Below, one piece after another: positions 7,325 through 16,344 of a stretch of 25,139 nucleotides of DNA. This stretch comes from JAYOFM01 sp038117225 (GTDB taxonomy: Bacteria; Pseudomonadota; Alphaproteobacteria; Rhodospirillales; Casp-alpha2), in assembly GCA_038117225.1 (NCBI GenBank), contig JAYOFM010000049.1, positions 1-25,139 of the forward strand, read 5' to 3'. The translations under genes and the position numbers were made by a program. The notes beneath the pieces were generated by a model. That model did not search any database and was not told where the DNA came from. It saw only the letters and a program-made list of their open reading frames with translations. Each line of letters begins with the position of its first letter. The stretch's first letter is position 1.

Positions 7325-9643
7325 ATGGCCGCCGACAGCCGCGTCACGCCGCGTAACACCGCGCCCTCCGCGCCGAGGCGCCTGCTGTCGCGCGTGCGCG
7401 ATGTCATGGCTGGCGGTGGCGACACCGACACCGATACCCGGCTCGACCACATCGCCGGCATCGTCGCCGGGGACATGGTGTCCGAGGTCTGCTCGATCTA
7501 TGTGCGCCGCGCCGGCGATGTGTTGGAACTGGCGGCGACGCATGGGTTGCGCGCCGACGCGGTGGGTAACACGCGTCTAAACTTCGGCGAAGGCATCGTC
7601 GGCGATGTCGCCGCCAAGGCACGCGCCTTTGCGCTCGCCGATGCGCAAAGCCACCCTAACTTCGCCTACCGCCCGGAAACCGGCGAAGAAGCCTTCCAGT
7701 CCATGGCTGGCGTGCCGATCCTGCGCGACGGCCGCGTCGTCGGCGTCATGGCGATCCAGAATCGCACCCAGCGCCACTATGACGAAGAGGAAATCGAGAC
7801 CCTGCAGACCGTCGCCATGGTACTGGCGGAACTGGTCGTCGGCAGCGCGGTCGGCGTGCCGCCAGTGGGTCGGCTCGGGTCCGCGCCGACCACGGTGGAG
7901 GCGTCGCGGACGCTGCGCTTCGACGGGGTTAGGCTGAACGCCGGTCTGGCCGTCGGCACGGCAGTGCTGCACCGGCCGGTGTTCCGCGTCGACAAGGTGG
8001 TCGCCGAGGACCCGATCGTCGAACACGAGCGCTTGCGCGCCGCCTTCGCGGAGATGCTGGGCGCGCTCGACGCCATGCTCGACAACGGGGTACTGGATGT
8101 CGGGGGTGAGCACCGCGACGTGCTCGAGGCCTATCGCATGATCGCCCATGACGACGGCTGGGTCCGCCGCATTGACGAAGCGATCGAAACCGGCCTGACG
8201 GCGGAAGCGGCGGTGCAGCGAGTGCAAAACGATATCCGCGCCCGTCTACGCAGCGTCGATGATCCCTATCTGCGTGAACGGGTGCATGATTTCGACGACC
8301 TGGCCGACCGCTTGCTGCGCCATCTGTTGGGCCCGGACGGCGGTATCGGCCACCTTGAACTGCCGGAAAACGCCATTCTCATTGCGCGCTCCATGGGGCC
8401 GGCGCAATTGCTCGATTTTGATCCCCGGCGGCTCAAGGGGCTGGCGGTGGAGGAGGGCACGCCGACATCGCACGTGGCAATCATAGCCCGTGCCCTGGAT
8501 ATTCCCGTGGTCGGGCGGACGCGCGGCCTCTTCGATCAGATCGAGGATGGCGACGACGTCGCCATCGACGCTGATCATGCGCAGGTATTCGTCAGGCCGG
8601 GGCCGGAAATTCGCGACGGCGTGCTCGGCGCGCTGAAGACGCGGGACGAACAACGCGCACGTTTCGCCGCGTCACGTGATCTGCCCGCCGAAACCTTGGA
8701 CGGTGCAACGATCAAACTCGGCATCAACGCCGGTCTGCTGATGGATGTGGATCAGGTCGCCGAAACCGGCGCGCACGGGGTCGGGCTGTTCCGCACCGAA
8801 ATCCCGTTCATGGTGCGCGCGTCGTTTCCGACCGTGGCGGAACAGATCGACATCTACGCCCGGGCGCTAAAACAAGCGGCGGATCGGCCGATCGTGTTTC
8901 GTACGCTCGATATCGGTGGCGATAAAGTGTTGCCCTATTGGGACCGGTCGGAAGAGGACAACCCCGCCATGGGTTGGCGCTCGATCCGCATCACTCTCGA
9001 CAGACCGGGGCTGTTGCGGCAGCAACTGCGGGCACTGATCCGCGCCGCCGTGGCCACGGATCAGCCGCTCAGCTTGATGTTTCCCATGGTTGCCGCGGTG
9101 TCCGAATTCGATGCCGCGCGGCTGCAACTGGACAAGGAATTGGCGCGCGAGCGGCGGGCCGGACGGCCATTGCCGCGATCGCTTCATGTCGGCGCTATGA
9201 TGGAAGTCCCGGCGCTGGCGTTTCAATTGCCGGCGCTGCTCACACGCATCGATTTTCTCTCCGTCGGCAGCAACGATTTGATCCAGTTTCTGTTCGCTTC
9301 CGATCGCGGCAATCCGCGCACGGCGAGCCGCTACGATACCCTGTCGCCCGGCGTGCTGGCATTCCTCGCGCACATCGTCGATCAGTGCAGCGACAGCGGC
9401 GTGCCGGTGACCCTGTGCGGCGAAATGGCGAGCGAGCCCTTAGAGGCGATGGCGTTGATCGGGCTCGGATATGAAAGCCTGTCCATGTCGAGTCCCGGCA
9501 TCGGTCCGGTCAAGGAGATGATCCGGTCGATGGATCGTGGCGCCGTGGCGGCCATGGTGCGCGGCGCGCTGCGCGATCCCGACCATAGCCTGCGCGCCAA
9601 ATTCAGCGCCTTCGCCCGGGAACGGGGCATCTCTGTCCAATGA
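7325..9643 (+). CDS. ptsP: GAF-domain PEP-protein phosphotransferase PtsP (enzyme I-Ntr)
   Basis: PtsP starts the nitrogen-related phosphotransfer chain (PtsP, NPr, EIIA-Ntr), passing phosphate from phosphoenolpyruvate to regulatory proteins rather than to sugars. The 772-residue product has an N-terminal GAF domain (about 25-165, including NFGEGIVGDVA and QSMAGVPILRDGRVVG), the EI N-terminal swivelling domain with phospho-His383 in EEGTPTSHVAIIAR, and a C-terminal PEP-binding TIM barrel with GVGLFRTEIPFM, RTLDIGGDKVLPYW, SVGSNDLIQF and the catalytic-Cys motif TLCGEMAS. The start at 7325 has GAGGGA at 7315-7320. The in-frame ATG at 7283 lies inside a hairpin loop without a Shine-Dalgarno. Genes for NPr and EIIA-Ntr are not in this window. 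Confidence 0.95.
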   Translation: MAADSRVTPRNTAPSAPRRLLSRVRDVMAGGGDTDTDTRLDHIAGIVAGDMVSEVCSIYVRRAGDVLELAATHGLRADAVGNTRLNFGEGIVGDVAAKARAFALADAQSHPNFAYRPETGEEAFQSMAGVPILRDGRVVGVMAIQNRTQRHYDEEEIETLQTVAMVLAELVVGSAVGVPPVGRLGSAPTTVEASRTLRFDGVRLNAGLAVGTAVLHRPVFRVDKVVAEDPIVEHERLRAAFAEMLGALDAMLDNGVLDVGGEHRDVLEAYRMIAHDDGWVRRIDEAIETGLTAEAAVQRVQNDIRARLRSVDDPYLRERVHDFDDLADRLLRHLLGPDGGIGHLELPENAILIARSMGPAQLLDFDPRRLKGLAVEEGTPTSHVAIIARALDIPVVGRTRGLFDQIEDGDDVAIDADHAQVFVRPGPEIRDGVLGALKTRDEQRARFAASRDLPAETLDGATIKLGINAGLLMDVDQVAETGAHGVGLFRTEIPFMVRASFPTVAEQIDIYARALKQAADRPIVFRTLDIGGDKVLPYWDRSEEDNPAMGWRSIRITLDRPGLLRQQLRALIRAAVATDQPLSLMFPMVAAVSEFDAARLQLDKELARERRAGRPLPRSLHVGAMMEVPALAFQLPALLTRIDFLSVGSNDLIQFLFASDRGNPRTASRYDTLSPGVLAFLAHIVDQCSDSGVPVTLCGEMASEPLEAMALIGLGYESLSMSSPGIGPVKEMIRSMDRGAVAAMVRGALRDPDHSLRAKFSAFARERGISVQ

Positions 9644-9803
9644 TCACCCATGCGTGCTTGTAAATATACGGAAATTAAGGAATTATTCGCACGGTTTCAG
9701 AGGGCTAGCCGGTGTCCAGGGGGACTGAAACTTGGCGATCAGGCTTCGTCGATGACGGCGGGGCGCTGGTCGCGATGAAATCGAAGTTTAAGTGAGCGGA
9801 TCG

Positions 9804-11354
9804 ATGGCTGCCAACAAGGACGGCACCGCAGAATTGGACAAACGCGGGCCAGGCGTTGGCGCGTTGCTGCGTGCATCGCGATTGCGGTTCGGCGAGGAAC
9901 TGCGCGACGTCGCGGAAGCTCTGTGCATTCGTTATCTCTATCTCGATGCCATCGAGGCCGGGCGCTATCACGAACTGCCCGGCAATACTTATGCCGTTGG
10001 CTTCATTCGTGCCTATGCAGACCATTTAGGCCTCGACAGCGAGGAAGTGGTGCGCCGTTACAAGGCGGAGCAGGCGGGTACCAAACGCCACGATGATCTG
10101 ATCTTCCCGACGCCGGTACCCGAACGCGGCGTGCCGCGCGGGGCCATCGTCTTCGTCGGCCTGTTCATCGCCATCGTTGCCTATGGCGCGTGGTATTATG
10201 CGTCGACTCGCGAGGACGGCATCGGTGATCTGGTGGCGCCGCTGCCGGAGCGTCTGGCGGCGTTGCTTAATGGCAACAATCCGTCGCAACCGCCGGCCCA
10301 GCCGGCCGGCCCGACATCCGAGGCCACGGCGCCGAAGCCCGCCGAGGCTGCTCAAGGCGTTACGGAGGCCATCGTTGCGGCCGTTCCGGAAAGCAGCACT
10401 GAAACCGTAGCCATGCCGGCGCCCGCTGAGGCGTCCCAGCCCGCATCCACGCTGGCGCCCGAGGCCGCGGCGACACCGGCGCCGACCGACACCGACGTGG
10501 CCGAGACGGCCGTGAGCGCAGCGGCGTTGCAATCGTCGGAGCAAGCGGCGGTCGCCAATGTTCCCACCAGCACCCCAGAGCGTGATACCGCTTCGGCGAC
10601 GGCCCCGGTTGTCGCCGCGACACCCGCGCCGGTGCCTGAACCCGTGGCGCCGACGCCGGAACCCGTGATCACGCCACAGACTGCGGCCGCCGAGACGACA
10701 ACCGCCCCCAGCGTGACCCAGGAAGCGCCGAGCAGCGAACCTGTGCCGACCGCTGCGGTTGCGACGCCGGAGCCGTCCGCCGCGCTGGCCTCGGAAAGCA
10801 CTAACGCGTCTACCAGCAATGCGCCCCCAGTGACCACTGAGGCGACCACTGAAACCGCGACCACTGAAACCGCGACCACNNNNNNNNNNNNNNNNNNNNN
10901 NNNNNNNNNNNNNNNNNNNNNNNNNNNNNNNNNNNNNNNNNNNNNNNNNNNNNNNNNNNNNNNNNNNNNNNNNNNNNNNGCGACCACTGAAACCGCGACC
11001 ACTGAAACCGCGACCACCGAAACCGCGACCACTGACGTGACGAGCACTGAAACGCCGGCGCCGACGACAACTGAGGCTGCCGACACCTCTCGCATTGTCT
11101 TTCGCGCCAGCGCCAATATCTGGATTCAAGTTCTCGACTCGGTCGGCAATGAGGTCGTGACCCGATTGTTGTTGGCCGGCGACAGCTATACGGTACCCGA
11201 CCGCGACGGCCTGCGGCTGTACACCAGCAACGCCGGCGGGCTCGAAATCCTGGTCGATGGCGACGCGGTGCCGGCGCTAGGCCAGGAAGGCGACGTGGTT
11301 CGCGGCGCCACCATGGACGCAGCGAAACTAAAAGCCGGCGAGGCATTACCGTAG
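9804..11354 (+). CDS. RodZ-like helix-turn-helix membrane protein with DUF4115 C-terminus, internal assembly gap
   Basis: The architecture is that of RodZ, the bitopic protein linking MreB to the elongasome. An N-terminal HTH domain (about 18-90, with GALLRASRLRFG and NTYAVGFIRAYADHLGLD) is followed by a single membrane segment (about 113-132, AIVFVGLFIAIVAYGAW). A long periplasmic Ala/Pro/Thr/Glu-rich linker (about 145-430) comes next, then a C-terminal DUF4115 domain (IVFRASANIWIQVLDSVGN ... GDVVRGA). The linker contains a 15-bp tandem repeat encoding TTETA, interrupted by 100 N (10880-10979), so the true length is unknown. Both flanks are in the same frame, but that depends on the arbitrary gap size. 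The ATG at 9804 is preferred over the GTG at 9792; neither has a strong ribosome site. Confidence 0.85.
   Translation: MAANKDGTAELDKRGPGVGALLRASRLRFGEELRDVAEALCIRYLYLDAIEAGRYHELPGNTYAVGFIRAYADHLGLDSEEVVRRYKAEQAGTKRHDDLIFPTPVPERGVPRGAIVFVGLFIAIVAYGAWYYASTREDGIGDLVAPLPERLAALLNGNNPSQPPAQPAGPTSEATAPKPAEAAQGVTEAIVAAVPESSTETVAMPAPAEASQPASTLAPEAAATPAPTDTDVAETAVSAAALQSSEQAAVANVPTSTPERDTASATAPVVAATPAPVPEPVAPTPEPVITPQTAAAETTTAPSVTQEAPSSEPVPTAAVATPEPSAALASESTNASTSNAPPVTTEATTETATTETATXXXXXXXXXXXXXXXXXXXXXXXXXXXXXXXXXXATTETATTETATTETATTDVTSTETPAPTTTEAADTSRIVFRASANIWIQVLDSVGNEVVTRLLLAGDSYTVPDRDGLRLYTSNAGGLEILVDGDAVPALGQEGDVVRGATMDAAKLKAGEALP
10833..11042 (+). repeat. 15-bp tandem repeat (TTETA pentapeptide) containing a 100-N gap
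   Basis: Left of the gap are one 12-bp variant unit (10833-10844), two exact ACCACTGAAACCGCG units (10845-10874) and a partial unit. Right of it are two exact units (10983-11012), one with a single T-to-C change (11013-11027), and a degenerate one (11028-11042). The gap lies inside the array, so copy number is unresolved. The flanks differ in repeat phase by 3 nt across exactly 100 N, so a perfect array could not be exactly that length; the gap size is nominal. Confidence 0.9.
10880..10979. other. Assembly gap, 100 N
   Basis: One hundred consecutive N bases lie inside the RodZ linker repeat. The round length points to a placeholder of unknown size. It most likely results from collapse of a tandem array longer than the reads. 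Confidence 0.99.
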
Positions 11355-11445
11355 CACGGTCTTGGCGGCGGCGGTTGACCCCTAACCGGTGATACGGCAC
11401 AACGCCGTCAAGCATCGAGATATCTGGCAAGGAATTCGATCGATC

Positions 11446-12705
11446 ATGGCCCAGACCCGTTTAACCGAGGTCCGTCGTGGTAGTGTCCCGGTCCGTGTCG
11501 GCCATGTGCTGGTCGGCGGCGGCGCGCCCATCGTCGTGCAGTCGATGACTAACACCGATACTGCCGATATCGACGGCACGGTGGCGCAGGTCGCCGCGTT
11601 GGCGCGCGCCGGCTCCGAAATCGTCCGCATTACCGTCGACCGCGATGAGGCCGCCAAGGCGGTACCGCATATTCGCGACGGCCTTGATCGCCAGGGCATC
11701 AATGTGCCGCTGGTCGGCGATTTTCATTACATAGGCCACACCCTGCTGGCCGATAATCCCGCCTGTGCCGAGGCGCTGGCCAAGTACCGCATCAATCCAG
11801 GCAACGTGGGTTTCCGCGAAAAGCGCGATCGCCAGTTTTCGACCATGATCGAAATGGCGGTCAAATATGCCAAACCGGTTCGCATCGGCGTCAACTGGGG
11901 CAGCCTGGATCAGGACCTGGCGACCCACCTGATGGACGAAAACGCCAAGCGTGCGCAGCCGCTGCCGGCGGAAGCCGTGACCCAGGAAGCTTTGGTGCTG
12001 TCGGCGCTGCAAAGCGCCGAACTGGCGGAAGACATCGGCCTTGCGCGGGATCAGATCATCCTGTCGTGCAAGGTTTCCGACGTACAAAGCCTGATCGCGG
12101 TCTATCGCGATCTGGCGGCGCGGGGCGATTATGCGCTGCATCTCGGCCTCACCGAAGCCGGCATGGGATCGAAGGGTATCGTCGCCTCGACGGCTGCGCT
12201 GGCGGTGCTGTTGCAGGAAGGCATAGGCGATACCATCCGCATTTCGCTGACCCCGGAGCCGGGCGGTGACCGCACCCGTGAGGTCATTGTCGCCCAGGAA
12301 ATTCTGCAGACCATGGGCATTCGTTCGTTCGTGCCGCTGGTCACCGCATGCCCGGGCTGCGGCCGCACCACCTCGACGGTGTTTCAGGAACTGGCCGACC
12401 GCATCCAGAGCTACATTCGTGAAAGCATGCCGGCGTGGCGCGAGACTTATGAAGGGGTCGAGGATCTGTCGATCGCCGTCATGGGCTGCATCGTCAACGG
12501 CCCCGGTGAAAGCAAGCACGCGGATATCGGCATCAGCCTGCCGGGTACCGGCGAGACGCCGGTGGCACCGGTGTTCATCGACGGTGAAAAGCGCGTGACG
12601 CTGCGCGGCGACGCCATCGCCGACGAGTTCCAAACCATCGTCGCCGACTATATAGCCAACCGATATTCGCGCCGGGACCACGACGCCACGCAAGCGGCGC
12701 AGTAG
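11446..12705 (+). CDS. ispG: 4-hydroxy-3-methylbut-2-en-1-yl diphosphate synthase (IspG/GcpE)
   Basis: IspG is the iron-sulfur enzyme of the MEP isoprenoid pathway that converts MEcPP to HMBPP in the cytoplasm. The 419-residue product has the N-terminal barrel signature PIVVQSMTNTDTAD, VPLVGDFHY and YRINPGNVG, and the three 4Fe-4S ligands: Cys302 and Cys305 in ACPGCGRT and Cys348 in MGCIVNGPGE. Its length fits the proteobacterial form without the plant insert. The ATG at 11446 is preferred, with AAGGAA at 11429-11434. The frame opens 19 codons earlier (ATG 11389), but that extension shows no family similarity. hisS follows after 11 bp. The product feeds the ubiquinone side chain and undecaprenyl carrier. 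Confidence 0.96.
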   Translation: MAQTRLTEVRRGSVPVRVGHVLVGGGAPIVVQSMTNTDTADIDGTVAQVAALARAGSEIVRITVDRDEAAKAVPHIRDGLDRQGINVPLVGDFHYIGHTLLADNPACAEALAKYRINPGNVGFREKRDRQFSTMIEMAVKYAKPVRIGVNWGSLDQDLATHLMDENAKRAQPLPAEAVTQEALVLSALQSAELAEDIGLARDQIILSCKVSDVQSLIAVYRDLAARGDYALHLGLTEAGMGSKGIVASTAALAVLLQEGIGDTIRISLTPEPGGDRTREVIVAQEILQTMGIRSFVPLVTACPGCGRTTSTVFQELADRIQSYIRESMPAWRETYEGVEDLSIAVMGCIVNGPGESKHADIGISLPGTGETPVAPVFIDGEKRVTLRGDAIADEFQTIVADYIANRYSRRDHDATQAAQ

Positions 12706-12716
12706 GCGCGGCCAGC

Positions 12717-13961
12717 ATGTCCTCCCTGCAGCCGGTTCGCGGCACCCATGACATTCTGTTCGACGATTTCCGGTTGCAACGCCAGGTCCAGGAAACGGCG
12801 GCGGAAATTGCGTTGCGTTATGGCTTCCGCGAAATGACGCCGCCGGTGTTCGAGTTTACTGAGGTGTTCTCGCGCACTCTCGGCGAAACCTCCGACGTGG
12901 TGACCAAGGAGATGTACACGTTCACCGATCGCGGCGGTGAAAGCATCACGCTTAGGCCCGAATTCACCGCCGGTATCGCCCGCGCCTTCATGTCCAACGG
13001 CCTGGCCCAAGAAGTGCCCTACAAGGTATTCAGCCGGGGACCAGTGTTCCGCCATGAACGGCCGCAAAAGGGACGGTTGCGGCAGTTCCATCAAATCGAT
13101 GTGGAAATCATCGGCGTGCCGACGCCGCAGGCCGATATCGAAATCGTTGCTGTCGGCGCCCACATCCTCGAAGCCCTGGGCTTGAAGGACCGGGTGCGGC
13201 TGGAATTGAACACGCTCGGCGATCCGGAAAGCCGCCAGACCTATGGTGGTCTGCTGCGCGATTATCTCGAGGCGCATCGTGGAGATCTTTCCGAGGACAG
13301 CCAGAACCGATTGGTGCGCAATCCCATGCGCATCTTCGATTCCAAGGACGCCAGCGATCAGGCGATCATGGCCGAGGCGCCGCTGCTGCGCGAGCATCTC
13401 AACGCCGCCTCCAGCGATTTCTTCGCCGAGGTTTTGGCCGGCCTGGATGCCATTGGCATCGCCTATAGCTTAAACCCGCGTCTGGTGCGTGGGCTCGATT
13501 ATTACACCCACACCGCGTTTGAATTCATTACCGAGGATCTGGGCTCTCAGGGCGCCGTGCTTGCCGGTGGCCGCTATGACGGATTGATGGAACAAATGGG
13601 CGGCCGCGCGACGCCGGGGATCGGTTGGGCCGCCGGTGTCGAGCGCCTAGCCATGATGGTCGGTGAAGCGGCTGCGCCGCCGCGCCCCATCGTCGTCATT
13701 CCGGTCGGCGCCGCGGCCGCCGCGTCGGCGCTGGCGCTGACCCAGCGGCTGCGCCACGCCGGCCTGCGCATAGATCTCGGCTATTCAGGCAACGTCAAGA
13801 AACGCATGCAGCGGGCCAACAAACTGAACGCCTCGGCGGTATTGATGCTGGGCGAGGACGAATTAGCCAAGGGCGTCGTCACGGTTCGCGACATGACAAC
13901 GGAAACGCAGGCGGAGGTTGCGCTCGACGCCCTCGAGGCGCACCTCGACGCTTACCGTTAG
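12717..13961 (+). CDS. hisS: Histidyl-tRNA synthetase
   Basis: The 414-residue class II aminoacyl-tRNA synthetase charges tRNA-His. It starts with the family's LQPVRGTHDIL, has motif 2 in VFRHERPQKGRLRQFHQID, the histidine-binding segment LVRGLDYYTHTAFEF, and motif 3 around GGRYDGLMEQMGG ... GIGWAAGVERLAM. An anticodon-binding domain occupies about 325-414 (IVVIPVGAAAAASAL onward). The length is normal and no paralogue feature suggests HisZ, since the catalytic histidine-binding motifs are intact. The ATG at 12717 has no strong Shine-Dalgarno, and translation may be coupled to ispG, whose stop is 11 bp upstream. hemA begins 8 bp after the stop. Confidence 0.97.
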   Translation: MSSLQPVRGTHDILFDDFRLQRQVQETAAEIALRYGFREMTPPVFEFTEVFSRTLGETSDVVTKEMYTFTDRGGESITLRPEFTAGIARAFMSNGLAQEVPYKVFSRGPVFRHERPQKGRLRQFHQIDVEIIGVPTPQADIEIVAVGAHILEALGLKDRVRLELNTLGDPESRQTYGGLLRDYLEAHRGDLSEDSQNRLVRNPMRIFDSKDASDQAIMAEAPLLREHLNAASSDFFAEVLAGLDAIGIAYSLNPRLVRGLDYYTHTAFEFITEDLGSQGAVLAGGRYDGLMEQMGGRATPGIGWAAGVERLAMMVGEAAAPPRPIVVIPVGAAAAASALALTQRLRHAGLRIDLGYSGNVKKRMQRANKLNASAVLMLGEDELAKGVVTVRDMTTETQAEVALDALEAHLDAYR

Positions 13962-13968
13962 CGCCGCC

Positions 13969-15264
13969 GTGGCCGGCCTTCTCCTGCATGGTCTCCGGCC
14001 GCTTGTAGTCGGTGCCAATCATCGCTCCTCCAGTCTGGCGTTGCGCGACCGGCTGTTCGTCGAGGACGGACAGGTCGCTGAGTTTCTCGACGGCTTGCGC
14101 CGTCACGGCCTAGTCGAGGCTCTGGTCCTGTCAACCTGTGATCGCATCGAGGTGCAAGCGCTGCATGAAGAGCCGGCGGCGGCGGGCGAGCGGATTCTCG
14201 AAAGCCTGGCGCGCCATGCGGAGGTCGAACGACTGTCCCTCGAAGGTCAGTTCTATGTCGCCGCCGATGAGCATGCGGTGCGCCACATCTTTCGTGTCGC
14301 GGCGTCTCTCGACAGCATGGTCGTCGGCGAGCCGCAGGTGTTCGGTCAGGTCAAGGCCAGCCATCGGCTGGCGGCGGCGGCTGGCATGACCGGTTCTGGC
14401 CTGGAAGCGGTCATGCAAGCGGCTTATGCGGCGGCCAAGCGGGTGCGCACGGAAACCACCATTGGCGAGCGTCCGGTGTCCATCGCCGCCGCCGCCGTGG
14501 GTCTCGCCCGTGATCTGTTGGGTGATCTGTCGCGCGCCACGGGATTGCTGCTGGGCGCCGGCGACATGGGCGAACTGGCGGCGCGTGAGTTGTTGGCCGG
14601 CGGGCTCGGCGGTCTGGTGGTCGCCGATCCGGTGGCGCGGCGGGCTGATGCGCTGGCGCGGCGTCTGGATTGTCACGCCGCCGATATGGCGACATTGGCG
14701 TCGCTGATGGCGAGCGCCGATGTTGTCGTCGCCTCGTTGGGCGGTCGCCACTTTTCGATTACCGCCGACATGGTGCGAACCGGCCTCGCCGCCCGGCGCC
14801 ATCGCCCGCAGTTCATTATTGATGCCGGCGTACCCGGCGACGTGGACCCGGCGACGAATCGGCTCGACGACGCCTTTCTCTATGATCTCGGTGATCTGGA
14901 ACGCATCGCCCATGCTGGCATTGCCGGACGCGAGGCCGAGGCGGCCAAGGCGGAAGCCATCATCGACGAGGAGGTCGAGGCGTTCGTCAGCGCCCGTGCC
15001 TCGCGCGACGCGGCGCCGGCGGTGTCGGCGTTGCGCGGCCACGTGGAGTCCCTCGCCCATACGGCACTGATGGAAGCCGGCGGCGATGCGGAAAAGGCTA
15101 TCCGCTTACTGACCGGACGTCTGTTGCATCATCCGTCGGCCGCCTTGCGCAACGCCGCCGCCGAGGGTCGTGATTGGCCGGGGCTGGCCCGCGCCGTGGA
15201 AACGCTGTTTGCACTCGGCCCGGATAATTCCGGTGGTGGCGGCAACAATGATGACAAGGAGTAA
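13969..15264 (+). CDS. hemA: Glutamyl-tRNA reductase (C5 pathway)
   Basis: The enzyme reduces the glutamate of Glu-tRNA to glutamate-1-semialdehyde, committing it to tetrapyrrole synthesis. The 431-residue product has the N-terminal PLVVGANHRSSSLALRDR, the catalytic cysteine Cys57 in LSTCDRIEV (the family usually has STCNR), and HIFRVAASLDSMVVGE, which matches the family signature. An NADPH-binding domain (about 180-320, GLLLGAGDMGELAARELLAGG) is followed by a C-terminal helical dimerisation domain (RASRDAAPAVSALRGHVE). The start is the GTG at 13969, 8 bp after the hisS stop; the nearby ATG at 13988 is out of frame. This is the plant/gamma-proteobacterial type of HemA, not the PLP-dependent ALA synthase normally found in Alphaproteobacteria. 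Confidence 0.94.
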   Translation: MAGLLLHGLRPLVVGANHRSSSLALRDRLFVEDGQVAEFLDGLRRHGLVEALVLSTCDRIEVQALHEEPAAAGERILESLARHAEVERLSLEGQFYVAADEHAVRHIFRVAASLDSMVVGEPQVFGQVKASHRLAAAAGMTGSGLEAVMQAAYAAAKRVRTETTIGERPVSIAAAAVGLARDLLGDLSRATGLLLGAGDMGELAARELLAGGLGGLVVADPVARRADALARRLDCHAADMATLASLMASADVVVASLGGRHFSITADMVRTGLAARRHRPQFIIDAGVPGDVDPATNRLDDAFLYDLGDLERIAHAGIAGREAEAAKAEAIIDEEVEAFVSARASRDAAPAVSALRGHVESLAHTALMEAGGDAEKAIRLLTGRLLHHPSAALRNAAAEGRDWPGLARAVETLFALGPDNSGGGGNNDDKE

Positions 15265-15270
15265 GAATCG

Positions 15271-16344
15271 GTGAGTTTCGAGAACAATCTCGATCGGGTG
15301 GCCGCGCGGCACGAGGAACTAGCCAGCCTGATGGCCAGCGCCGATACGCCGTCGCCCGAGGAATTCACGCGTCTGTCTCGCGAATATGCCGAACTGACCC
15401 CGATCGTCGCCGCCATCAGCGAATACAAAGCGGCGACCAGCGAAGCGGCCGATCTCGCCGGCATGCTCGCCGATGCGGAGACCGATGCCGACATGAAGGC
15501 CATGGCCGAGGAGGAGTTTCGAATCCTCAAGGATCGCATTCCAGCGCTGCAGAAAAGCCTGCAAATGCTGTTACTGCCGCGCGACGAGGCCGATTCCAAG
15601 AATGCCATCCTGGAGGTGCGGGCCGGCACCGGCGGTGACGAGGCGGCTCTGTTCGCCGCCGATCTGTTCCGCATGTACCAGCGCTACGCGGACGCCCATC
15701 GTTGGAAGTTCGAAGTGCTGCAGGTGCAGGACATCGGCATCGGCGGCTTCAAGGAAGCCATTGCCTCGGTCAGCGGGACCGACGTCTTCGCGCGGTTGAA
15801 GTTCGAATCCGGGGTGCACCGGGTGCAAAGGGTTCCGGTGACCGAATCGGGTGGGCGGATCCATACCTCCGCCGCCACCGTCGCCGTCATGCCGGAGGCC
15901 GAGGAGGTCGACATCAAGATTGAGGACAAGGACCTGCGCATCGATGTCTTCCGCGCGTCCGGTCCGGGCGGCCAGTCGGTCAACACCACTGACAGCGCGG
16001 TGCGCATTACCCATCTGCCGACCGGGCTCGTGGTGTCCCAGCAGGACGAAAAATCCCAGCACAAGAACAAGGCCAAGGCGATGCGGGTGCTGCGCGCCCG
16101 GTTGTATGAACGCGAACTGGATGAACGCAATGCCGAGCGTGCCGCTCACCGCAAGGGCCAGGTCGGTTCCGGTGATCGCTCAGAACGAATTCGCACCTAT
16201 AACTTCCCCGAACGCCGTGTCACCGATCACCGCATAGGCCTGACGCTGCACGCCCTCGACGCCATTCTAGGCGGCGATCTCGATCCGCTCATCGATCCGC
16301 TGATCTCCGAGGATCAGGCGGCGCGTCTGGCCGAAATTGAATGA
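15271..16344 (+). CDS. prfA: Peptide chain release factor 1
   Basis: RF1 ends translation at UAA and UAG. The 357-residue product has an N-terminal helical domain, the codon-recognition P-x-T motif PVT at 189-191 in QRVPVTESGGRIHTSA, and the catalytic GGQ at 233-235 within SGPGGQSVNTTDSAVRITHLPTG. The PxT tripeptide, rather than SPF, identifies RF1 and not RF2. The start is the GTG at 15271, preceded by AAGGAG at 15256-15261. It starts 6 bp after hemA and its stop overlaps the prmC start. Confidence 0.97.
   Translation: MSFENNLDRVAARHEELASLMASADTPSPEEFTRLSREYAELTPIVAAISEYKAATSEAADLAGMLADAETDADMKAMAEEEFRILKDRIPALQKSLQMLLLPRDEADSKNAILEVRAGTGGDEAALFAADLFRMYQRYADAHRWKFEVLQVQDIGIGGFKEAIASVSGTDVFARLKFESGVHRVQRVPVTESGGRIHTSAATVAVMPEAEEVDIKIEDKDLRIDVFRASGPGGQSVNTTDSAVRITHLPTGLVVSQQDEKSQHKNKAKAMRVLRARLYERELDERNAERAAHRKGQVGSGDRSERIRTYNFPERRVTDHRIGLTLHALDAILGGDLDPLIDPLISEDQAARLAEIE

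Noticed and set aside
10026..11129. Long minus-strand open frames opposite the RodZ linker, rich in Arg/Gly or Val/Ser
   Set aside because: They arise from the GC-rich codon pattern and tandem repeat of the plus-strand gene, have no family similarity, and span the N gap.
11461..12693. 410-codon minus-strand frame opposite ispG
   Set aside because: It is a frame shadow of ispG with no start signal or recognisable domain; the plus strand carries the full IspG motifs.
14131..15060. 309-codon minus-strand frame opposite hemA
   Set aside because: Composition is typical of an antisense shadow in high-GC DNA (His/Arg/Gln-rich), and hemA is complete on the other strand.
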